DNA of 64,000 bases from Dichetophora obliterata. Its lineage: Eukaryota; Arthropoda; Insecta; Diptera; Sciomyzidae. The translations under genes and the position numbers were made by a program. Under the pieces are notes generated by a model. That model did no database searches and was not told where the DNA came from. It worked only from the letters and a program-made list of their open reading frames with translations. Numbering within the stretch: the stretch's first letter is position 1; the number at the start of each line of letters is the position of its first letter. The stretch is taken from positions 20,608,187 to 20,672,186 of the forward strand of contig OY986440.1 in NCBI GenBank assembly GCA_963920525.1, in the 5' to 3' direction. Positions 56,237 through 64,000 of this stretch are shown here, one piece after another.

Positions 56237-56465
56237 TATATAAATAGGCGTAGCAAAACCTATGTGGATTATTTTTTTAAAGGAACAAGACTAGGGAGAA
56301 GGAGTGCACCGAATATTATTCGTGACCGTTGACCTGAAATAGAGCGTTAACAGAGAATTTCTTAAATAAAAACTAAGCTATAAGAGATGGAAGAACGCGG
56401 TATTGGAGGAAATTTTTCGGTATCTCTTACCGATATCCTACAATAAGCATTGGTTTAAGTTAACA
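56237..56465. other. Spacer, no gene seen
   Basis: No supported feature. Confidence 0.4.
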
Positions 56466-56467
56466 TA

Positions 56468-57163
56468 TGGGCATTTCCGTAGCTATGCACGTGACAGTCG
56501 TACGACTTTAATGAGCAGAAAAACAAAGAAAAATTAAACTTAAAGTTTTCTTATTATGATTTTTCATTAGTTTACTAAGCACACTATACATGGTGTAAAA
56601 GCTAAGAGTTTTCAAAAGTTCGGCTCTCAGATAGAAGCCACTAATAATGATACGTTACGTGACATAAAATAAAAGTGGCTTTTACTTGCATCAATATTAA
56701 CGAAAAAATCTGCGAAGTGTGTACGAGTGTTTTTATAAAAGTTTTTTTAATATAATCTGCAATAATATTGCTACATATTCATAATTGTTTCGTTGAAATA
56801 TCTTTTTAAATTATTTTTATACAAACCATAGTATGATACGTTACGTGATATACGTTATATGACAAATTTTTCCTTCAAAGAAGTGTAAATACTAGTTTTA
56901 CTTATTTAATTGAACTAGAAAAATATGTAAAGTGTAATTCAGGACCGTTACAATCGAAAACTGAAAAAAATTTAATTAAACTTTGCGTTATACGAGTATT
57001 TATTATACTTATAAAATTTCAACTTTTGTCACCATTTTGCAACTTTTGTTGCCATTCATCAGGTTTGCTGTCACAATATAAATTTAAACATTTTTTTCTC
57101 TAATGGAATTGCAAGTAACATTTAATTTTTCAGTCGTTGTAGACCTTTTGGCGGAAATGCCCA
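56468..57163. mobile_element. MITE family A, copy 2
   Basis: Ends TGGGCATTTCCG and CGGAAATGCCCA, with ACATA/TATGT extending the symmetry outward and TA at both flanks (56466-56467, 57164-57165). Collinear with 615-1363 over most of its length (e.g. GTGACAGTCGTACGACTT, CAAAAGTTCGGCTCTCAGAT), with a few deletions. Confidence 0.82.
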
Positions 57164-57166
57164 TAT

Positions 57167-57184
57167 GTGAAACACGTGTTTCAC
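57167..57184. promoter_or_regulatory. 18-bp perfect palindrome centred on CACGTG
   Basis: GTGAAACACGTGTTTCAC is a perfect palindrome containing the E-box CACGTG (bHLH site). CTATATAAGG, a TATA-like sequence, follows at 57185-57194. No gene is evident downstream, so a regulatory role is speculative. Confidence 0.3.
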
Positions 57185-57194
57185 CTATATAAGG

Positions 57195-57528
57195 ATGGTG
57201 AAATTTCTTACAAATAGTAAATTTTGAAAAATTCCCGTTACTTTGGCATTAAACTAATGACGATATCTCTAAAACTAGCTTTTCTCAGTACAACGTATTT
57301 TTGTATGAAAAGTTGTTGGTTAACACTGAGCGGTAAAGTGAAAATAGAAATCGAGTCCTTTTATTCCTCTTTCGACACAGTGTAGGTCGAAAAGTCACAA
57401 TGAAAAAAAGAATTTCGACAACTCGCGAGCTCTTGTTCAATAAAATCGTACTGAAATAACGTTTATCTCTCATACAAATGTTTATATCTATATATATATA
57501 ATTAAAAAAAAAACACTACAAAAACAAA
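57195..57528. other. Spacer, no gene seen
   Basis: No supported gene. A short TA-repeat run lies at 57490-57500. Confidence 0.4.
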
Positions 57529-57940
57529 CTTCAAAACCACTACAAAGTAAAAAATAATTTTAAATTACTTTTCACATTAATTCTTGTTCAAATTTAATAA
57601 ATTACTTATAAATATAATTAAATTGGAAATCTTATTATTATAATTTTTTTTCTATTTTGCATTATTATCATAAATATATTAATTTCTTTATGAATATAAA
57701 ACCTTTAAAGCCGGAGCGTTAATTTTATAAAAGTCTGATTATATTAGCGCCGACTTTAAGGTTTTATATTCATGGAAAAATTAATATATTTATGATAATA
57801 ATACAAAATAGAAGAAAAATTATAATAATAAGATTTCCAATTTAAAAATATTTATAAATAAATTATCAAATTTCATCAAGCAAGAATTAATGGGAAAAGT
57901 AATTTAAAATTATTTTTTTTACTTTATAGTGGTTTTGAAT
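57529..57940. mobile_element. Foldback element with ~185-bp arms
   Basis: Left arm 57529-57716 (TTCAAAACCACTACAAAGTA ... AAAACCTTTAAAGCCGG) and right arm 57751-57940 (GCCGACTTTAAGGTTTT ... TATAGTGGTTTTGAA) are nearly complete mirrors around a ~35-bp loop. AT-rich and non-coding. The outermost bases merge with A/T runs, so ends and target duplication are unclear. Confidence 0.78.
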
Positions 57941-57991
57941 GTTTTTTTTTTGTTAAAAAGTTTTTCTTTCTTCCTTTTTAGAGATGACAAC

Positions 57992-59100
57992 AATTTTGCC
58001 CATTCTTGTAACGAATTTTGGTACCCTAGTGTCAATATTCAAGATAAAGTTTTTTTCTTATAGTGACACGCCCTTTCAAAAATTCCGCCTACTTTATTGA
58101 TTGTGTTTTTTATTACTCTACCTATTCTTGTACTGAATTTCCCTAACCTAGTTTCAATATTATTCGAGTTTGTGTTTTTCTAAGATTTCCACACCCTTTG
58201 TCGAATAACGCCCACTTTTTTAATATTATTTGTAATAATTGTGCCCACCCCTAACTAACTTTCAGTACCCTATTGTCAATATTAACTGAGATACAGTGTT
58301 TTTCTAAAAGTGACACGTCCTTTGTCTATTACCGCCCACTTTCTTCATAGTGTTTTGTAATAATTCTACACATTCTTCAAACGAATTGATTTACCCTAGA
58401 GTCCATATTATTCGGGGTAGAAAGCCTTTCTAATATTGCTACGCCCTTTTGTCCAATAACTCCCACTTTCTTAAACGAAATTTGTAATAATGTTCCTACC
58501 CCTGTACCAAATTCCAGTACCCTAGTGTCAATATTAACTGAGATACAGTATTTTTCTAATATTGCCACGCCCTTTTGTCCAACGACGGCTTCTATCTTAA
58601 ACGCACGTTTTTATAATTATGCCTGCCCCTGTACCTAATGTCAGTATCCCAGTGTCAATATTATTCGAGTTACAGTGTTTTTCTTATATTGACACGCCCT
58701 TTATCGAAAAACGCCCACTTTTTACCATAATTTGTAATAATTGTTCCTACCCCTGTACCAATTTCCAGTACCCTAGTGTCAATATTAACTGAGATACAGT
58801 AGTTTTTCTATATTGCCACGCCCTTTTGACCAAAAACGCCCACACTCTTCACCATAATTTTTCATAATAATGCCTACCCCTGTACTTAATTTCAGTATCC
58901 TAGTGTCAATATTATTTGAGTTACAGCATTTTTCTTATATTGTCACGCCTTTTATCGAATAACACCCACTTTTTTAAAATAATTTTTAATAATTGTGCCT
59001 ACCCCTGTACTGAATTTCAATACTCTATCATATTATTCGATATACAGAGTTTTTTTCATAGCCACGCCCCTGTGTAGAATACCGCCCACTTTTTTAGACG
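57992..59100. repeat. Tandem array, nine ~126-bp units with alternating subtypes
   Basis: Units begin near 57992, 58118, 58242, 58367, 58494, 58620, 58745, 58872 and 58998. Each holds a variant of CCTACCCCTGTACCAATTTC, AGTACCCTAGTGTCAATATT, GCCACGCCCTTTTG and CGCCCACTTT. One position is ATTAACTGAGATACAG in units 3, 5 and 7, but ATTATT(C/T)G(A/G)G in units 2, 4, 6 and 8. The array has therefore been amplified as dimers (~250 bp). Confidence 0.9.
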
Positions 59101-59620
59101 GGAATCTGTCAATGTATATACAACCAACCAATTTGAGAAAATCCTTCTTTTCGAAGTCGGTTAAAAATGAATGTGCGTTTGTTTGTTTGTGTGTCCTGGA
59201 TGCATTTCTACACCGTTCATCCGATCGCGATGAAACTCTCCAAATTGGTTGTTCACATTCATGCGCAGGTTTTAGTCGTAATACGATCCACGATCCACTT
59301 TTACCGCCCACAAATCAATGAAAATGATTTATTTCATACGGTTTTGGTCGTATAACTGTTCTAAAAATGGGTGTGATCGCTTTATAGCCACGCCCACTTT
59401 TTTGAGAAAGTAAAATTGATTTTTGGGTCGATTGAGCTAAAATTTTGGCTTAGTTTGTATGGTTACTCTCAGCAACTGTTTTAAAAATTGATTTCCACGA
59501 CCCCTTTTACCGCCCACAAACCAATGAAAATTTTTTATTTCAACGGTTTGGGTCATATTAGACCAAAATTTTGTAATTAAATTCATATGGTTACTCTCGG
59601 CGTGTGAAGCACATGAATTC
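59101..59620. repeat. Dispersed repeat of the 'cgcccacaaatcaat' family
   Basis: Two diverged units contain TTTTACCGCCCACAAATCAA (59297) and TTTTACCGCCCACAAACCAA (59504), followed by ATGAAAAT...TTATTTCA and GGTCGTA/GGTCATA. The 19.2-20.3 kb repeat has the same words. It follows the 126-bp array directly, and the shared GCCACGCCCACTTTTTT phrase suggests a common origin. Confidence 0.6.
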
Positions 59621-60017
59621 CCGGACGACGATGTGGAATACAAAAATGTATTCTATCTGAATTTATCTAGAAACTACAGATTTAATAAGCATTTTTCTCT
59701 TCGAAATTCAATTAAAGTTCGAAAATTAGCAAAATTAAGAGGCTGACTGACTAAGAAAGTGACATCATGGTCAAAATACGGGTTTAAGGCCAAACTGGAT
59801 AATAATGATGATCAGTCAACCAGTCTAATTAGAGATAGTCTTAAAACCAAGAGGTTAAATAAACTAGTAAATTGGAGATAGGAGAATTTTCTTTAACCAC
59901 AGCAGAAGAGCAGAAGTAAAGAGATTAAGCAGAAAAACCAAATGATTTAATTTATCAAAGACGTCTGATTATTTGTTCTATTAGCGCCCTTATTTATCTC
60001 AACATGAACATGAACGG
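59621..60017. other. Spacer, no gene seen
   Basis: No supported feature. Less AT-extreme than its neighbours near 59750-59900. Confidence 0.4.
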
Positions 60018-60417
60018 GCAGCAAGCAGTGTGACCAGAGTGGAATATTATATTCCAGTTTGGCATATTTTAGCTTCGGGAAGCATATTTTCTTTTATAAA
60101 AATATGCAGCATAAAAAGTGGAATATTTTTCGTATGATATTTTTCAAAATTCACAAAAATGGCAATAAAAAAATGTCTATTTGGTTACTAAATGGTTGTT
60201 TTTTGGCTATCGACATTTTTTTATCTCTGAACCACCTTGTAAAACGCAATATAAGGAATTAATTTTGTGGTTAACTTCTTCGTTGTCAATTTTATTGCAA
60301 TTCATTTAATAACTTCACGCAGCTTAAAAAGTGAAGTAAATTTGCTTATACGTTTGTTTGGTTAGATTCTTTTATGGATTATGTTACAGCAGTAAGTAAT
60401 TTACTTAAGAAAACATT

Positions 60418-60758
60418 AGGGGTATTCACGATGTGTTGTATTTTCCCTTGTATTGTGTATTTTTGATAAATTTGATATTTGTAGTAAATTTTGTAATATA
60501 ACAAAAACAAATTGCAGTTTTCAAAATACAACCCTGTGGAAAATATACAAGTTGTGTATTAGATCAGCTGATTGTACAAGCATTTCTACTCAGCATGGAG
60601 CAAGCTAATGGCTACGCTGTGAGTTTATTTAATAAAAATTAATATAATTGATTTTAAAAATACAATATGTACTTTACTGAAGGTTCGATCACAATAATTG
60701 TAAGTATTGTAAGTTTTGCAAAAATTTATCACATATGCACCACATCGTGAATACCACT
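60418..60758. mobile_element. MITE nested in the hAT element
   Basis: AGGGGTATTCACGATGTG (60418-60435) is mirrored by CACATCGTGAATACCACT (60741-60758) with one mismatch. ATT adjoins both ends, a possible 3-bp target duplication as in PIF/Harbinger. Non-coding interior. Confidence 0.75.
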
Positions 60759-60861
60759 ATTATTGCTAACAATAGCTATTTCTTTTAACTATTTTAAAAT
60801 GTGGATTCAAAACAATAATGCAGAAAAAAGTTATTGATCAAAGTTCGGAATCTGAAGATTT

Positions 60862-61106
60862 ATAAAAATTTGTGCTTTTCTCGCTTAGCTTACCATTTAG
60901 CAATGCTGAGGTTGAGAAAATTTTTAGTTATATGAATCTTCCTTATTTAAACGAAAATTCGAAGTAGAATGCAAGAAAAACTCTTAAATAATTTGTTGAA
61001 TGTAAATACATGGCTGCATGTTCAAAAAAAGTGTTGAAATTCCTATCAAATACCAGATAGCTTAATAAAAAAATTTATTAACCTCGAAGATGTGCCTGAA
61101 TTTTAG
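60862..61106 (+). pseudogene. hAT transposase C-terminal dimerisation region, decayed
   Basis: One frame reads FVLFSLSLPFSNAEVEKIFS then YMNLP, matching the conserved hAT C-terminal block (SNAExExxFSxxN). After a TAG the neighbouring frame continues RSRMQEKLLNNLLNVNTWLH, and after a TGA, PDSLIKKFINLEDVPEF before the final TAG at 61104. The block mediates transposase dimerisation. Frame changes and stops show it is dead. The N-terminal zinc finger and most of the catalytic core are not recognisable in this 1.37-kb element. Its position inside the TIRs with the GCAGCAAG duplication confirms that it belongs to this element. Confidence 0.8.
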
Positions 61107-61398
61107 TTTTGTATATTGTATATCGTTACTTAAAATTCAAAAAACCATAACAATGTTTATAATTTTTTATAGGAGAAGAAAATAAATTTAAGTGCGATAG
61201 TAATCAAATAAATGAATGTTTTTAAACTTGCTTCTGTGTTTTTTATATGCCTATTTAGACTTATTTAGATATATATATTTGAAATTGGAAGTGGAATATT
61301 TTTGTGGAATATAAAAATTGAAAGTGGAATATTTAGCATATTTTTTTTTAACAAAAAGCATATTTTTTCAAAAATCTTCTGGTCACACTGGCAGCAAG

Positions 61399-61741
61399 TC
61401 TATCTCACCGTCTGTCTCAGCAGAGAAAAAAACAAGAGTTCAATAACTTTCTACCCGACAAGCTCTGCCACAAAATACCTTAAGTACTCCGTAAACGAGG
61501 CATAGGTTAATGACGCCATCTAGACCTATTCACGATGAACGCTATATGTACTGAATATTTTTTTTTTCGAGCTAAACAATGCAGCAACAGCGGCTACAAC
61601 AATGCGTGGGGATGGATTGGAGATGGATAATTGATCATCGATGTGATCATTTAGCGGAATTTCGCTTGTATCCAAACGACCTTTATTTGCACGACAGAAT
61701 TTTAACATATTTATTAAATTATTGAACCATCATAACCATAG
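61399..61741. other. Spacer, no gene seen
   Basis: No supported gene. The minus frame at 61526-61708 has no family resemblance. Confidence 0.4.
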
Positions 61742-61743
61742 TA

Positions 61744-61942
61744 TAACTAGACAAGGTAGTGTTAGGTCCGAATGTGCTCTTTCATAGTGACCATAACTGT
61801 CAGACTCAGCCATTTTGCTATTTTTGCCAATTTTTACTTTCTCATTGCATTCTCATTGGTTGACGATTTTGTATGAGCTGTCAACGTCGTTTTGACAGTT
61901 TCGGTCATCGGCTCTCCGCCCTAACACTACCTTGTCTAGTTT
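61744..61942. mobile_element. MITE with 20-bp perfect TIRs
   Basis: AACTAGACAAGGTAGTGTTA(GG) at 61745-61766 is exactly mirrored at 61920-61941. TA at both flanks suggests Tc1/mariner-type mobilisation. The ~150-bp interior is non-coding and contains two GACAGTT-like words. Confidence 0.82.
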
Positions 61943-61944
61943 TA

Positions 61945-62274
61945 CCATGATCACAACCACTTTTTAACTGATCAGCACACAGTTTGGCAGTGTTGGATGT
62001 GTGCAGGATCGTAACTTATGATGCAGTCATAGATATTATTTTACTAAATTGAGTCTCTTTCTCGAATTTCAGATCGAGTACACAAAATATTCTCACTTGT
62101 TTGCAGCAAAGCAACTTATTTCCGTCCGTCTGTTCCGTTCCATATAGGAACAAAACGTATCGATAATTGCTTACATAAATTTAACTTAAATGACACTTGT
62201 TGCAGTTTTTTTTTAATCACAGTATTATTTTTTGTCCATAGGCTTGCAGTTTTCCGACATAGTTTTTGTACTGA
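61945..62274. other. Spacer, no gene seen
   Basis: No supported feature. Confidence 0.4.
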
Positions 62275-62471
62275 AGGCTAATAACTCACTGAGACAAAAT
62301 AGTTTAAAGACGGTTTTCGTCACGTCAGTTCACTGCTCTATATTTGGTTTTCTCGTAAGATCGCTCTGTTTTGAGACATAAACGGAACATTGTTTTCTGA
62401 TAACTTGACGAGAACTGCTCGAGTGTATAAAAGTGTTTTAAAACTATTTTGTCACAGAGAGTTACTAGCCT
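62275..62471. mobile_element. MITE with ~34-bp TIRs
   Basis: AGGCTAATAACTCACTGAGA then CAAAATAGTTTAAA (62275-62308) is mirrored by 62437-62471 (AAACTATTTTGTCACAGAGA, GTTACTAGCCT). A third 'gagttattagcc' follows at 62478. Target duplication unclear. Confidence 0.65.
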
Positions 62472-62489
62472 GAGTAAAGAGTTATTAGC

Positions 62490-62860
62490 CAATAAAACTG
62501 CATACCGCTGCTATGTCAAATACTTAGTTTTTTTGTTTTGCAAATTCTTTATTTTCATTTATATCTTCAGTTTCTTATTTAACACGAAACTTAATTATTT
62601 ATTATGTTATATTTTATCTACCTACACTTTCCGACAGCAGCACCAACAACGTTGCGTCGACGTTAATATTTTGTTTTTGTTGTTTTATTGCTGAGCTTTA
62701 AATAGATTTTTTTGTACTTGTCGATAATTTATCTAAATTTATTTTTTTCATTTATTTTCAAATTGAATATCGGCCTTCCTTCTTTGCTTCCGTTTTATTT
62801 AATTTTTCACTGAAATCTTGCACTGACGAGCAACGAATCTAAAAAGCAAACAATTTTATT
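62490..62860. other. Spacer upstream of the candidate exon
   Basis: AT-rich. 'agcagcaccaacaacgttgc' near 62636-62655. No clear TATA box or initiator that I would assign to the frame at 62868. Confidence 0.35.
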
Positions 62861-62867
62861 GAAGACG

Positions 62868-63182
62868 ATGGTTGTAACAACGACAACAAAAACAGCGAGA
62901 AAGACAACACATGCGGCAGAGATAATGCGTACCTCATATCCGCTCGGATGCAGTTATAAGACCAAACTAAAAGCGTTGCTACGCGCACCAACTAATGTCA
63001 AAAGCAAAGAGCCAGCTAGCCAAACATGTGTTGAATACGAAATTAAAAACATGAAAAACATGAAGCGTTCAGCGTTGCTTAAAAATAAACTTGTAGGCAT
63101 GAGCGTCCGCAAGGCGCATCTAGAAGGGGAAGTTGCTCGCCTTGTCTCCAGCGGAAGAAAAAATTATGTATTTATCTTATAA
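62868..63182 (+). CDS. Hypothetical protein or exon, 104 residues
   Basis: An ATG at 62868 opens MVVTTTTKTARKTTHAAEIM, continues RTSYPLGCSYKTKLKALLRA, and ends GEVARLVSSGRKNYVFIL at a TAA. It is Lys/Arg/Thr-rich and basic. It is the only frame here with mixed codon use and clearly higher G+C than the flanks, both suggesting real coding sequence. There is no signal peptide or membrane segment. A helical, charged stretch runs from EYEIKNMKNMKRSALLKN to VRKAHLEGEVARLV. I do not recognise the family. It may be the first exon of a spliced gene: GTATTTATC right after RKNY could be a donor, in which case the last residues are intronic. It could also be a chance frame. No neighbour supports a role. 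Confidence 0.4.
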   Translation: MVVTTTTKTARKTTHAAEIMRTSYPLGCSYKTKLKALLRAPTNVKSKEPASQTCVEYEIKNMKNMKRSALLKNKLVGMSVRKAHLEGEVARLVSSGRKNYVFIL

Positions 63183-64000
63183 AATATAAGAGCTCAACTT
63201 AATTTTGGTCTCAGCTCAATTTTTCGACCACTAACCTTGAAATTTTTATTAGGATATATATCAAAGATTTTTTCGAACTCGATTCGGCTAGGTGCAAAAT
63301 CCGAAATTTTTTGTTTTTGAAATTTGATTATTTTTCTATGTAAATTTTAAAAATGATTGCTCTACATTTTTAAAACTTACGATTATAAATCTTAAAAAAA
63401 CGAAACTTGGAAAAACTTTTTTCATAAATTCAAAAACAGCAAGAGTACACATTTCCATACACTTTCAGTGGCTATATTTCATTCAAAAAAATTTTAATTC
63501 AGGCCTTGCCTTCGTTGTTAGTAAACTAAAAAGTTTTTGTTACAATGTTTTGATCCTTAGAATGTTATTTCCGATATCCTATAAGCAGACCAAAAATAGG
63601 TACAATATCAAATTTTAGGTTTCTAGCTCGACTATTACTAGTAAATCGGTTAATTTAAATATTTCATCTAGCAATAATATTAAGAAGAATTGCATTGGCA
63701 AAAAAGCAAATCCGCTTTGAAAGTGCAAATACATATATTTTACATTTTAATTCTTATTATCATGCTATAAATTGCATGATTTCTTACAAAAAATTGGGTA
63801 GGACTATTTCAATTTTATATAAAGCGATTTGCATAGTCGAAAATAGCATTAACTCTTATCATAACAAAATTATTTACCCAGAAACAAGCGTGCCTTACTA
63901 AGGTGCAATTGTCTTTTGTAAAAAAATCAAGAATAAATTTTAGAATAATAAAAACAATGATAAAAAAGGGTTTTTCTGTAAATATGTGTCTTGCAAATAT
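63183..64000. other. Spacer, no gene seen
   Basis: AT-rich with no supported coding, RNA or inverted-repeat feature. If 62868-63182 is an exon, this could be intron. Confidence 0.35.

Larger units (their letters stand above)
60026..61390 (+). mobile_element. hAT element with 8-bp target duplication
   Basis: TIRs CAGTGTGACCAGA and TCTGGTCACACTG are perfect. The duplication GCAGCAAG flanks it exactly (60018-60025, 61391-61398). Subterminal GTGGAATATTT and GCATATTTT words recur at both ends. It carries a decayed hAT transposase C-terminus and a nested MITE (60418-60758). Confidence 0.92.

Noticed and set aside
57992..59100. CRISPR array
   Set aside because: Units are ~126 bp, diverged along their whole length, with no unique spacers. 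The DNA is eukaryotic in character.

Overview
This window looks like AT-rich, gene-poor nuclear DNA of an insect, most probably a brachyceran fly. That guess rests on the mobile elements: a LOA-type LINE with RNase H, CR1/Jockey LINEs, Tc1/mariner, hAT, piggyBac-type and Helitron-like elements, and a tRNA-derived SINE. I cannot name the species. No conserved multi-exon host gene is recognisable. One 104-codon reading frame at 62868-63182 is the only candidate host exon. The window is best read as intergenic or intronic DNA that has filled with transposons.

Layout. 0-9 kb: a MITE (615-1363), a dead Tc1 element (1619-3098) inserted into a foldback repeat, a degenerate LINE (3236-4400), a 2-kb element with ~260-bp terminal inverted repeats (4444-6474), and a full-length SINE (7364-7746). 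9-14 kb: TTAA-flanked short elements, two copies of a dispersed 'GGGGT-ended' repeat, a Helitron-like element carrying a 5'-truncated LINE, and a short MITE. 14-17.4 kb: a triple nest of hAT-type elements, each level with a perfect 8-bp target duplication. 18.5-20.3 kb: a cluster of hairpins, and a dispersed repeat split by a SINE. 20.9-25.6 kb: a possible hAT shell, two mariner-like elements with an N-terminal HTH, an 8-bp-TSD palindromic MITE and another SINE. 26.8-32.1 kb: a full-length LOA-type LINE with target duplications.

33-45 kb: a foldback, a possible two-shell element holding a CR1/Jockey LINE fragment (36.5-38.25 kb), and a nearly complete CR1/Jockey LINE (40.0-44.4 kb, minus strand). 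45-50 kb: a foldback, a SINE 3' fragment, a LINE RT remnant (minus), a broken Ty3/gypsy pol fragment (47.6-49.4 kb) and a piggyBac-type MITE. 51-64 kb: MITEs, a SINE, two tandem-repeat arrays (about 54.5-55.4 kb and a nine-unit ~126-bp array at 58.0-59.1 kb), Helitron-like tandem ends, a second copy of the 0.6-kb MITE, a 0.4-kb palindrome, and a hAT element (60026-61390) with its own nested MITE.

Most elements are inactive: frameshifts, nonsense codons, or loss of a catalytic segment. The nesting gives a relative insertion order. I found no novel gene system. The most informative content is the stratigraphy of the nests, the alternating-dimer satellite, the LOA-type LINE ends and the families of small inverted-repeat elements.
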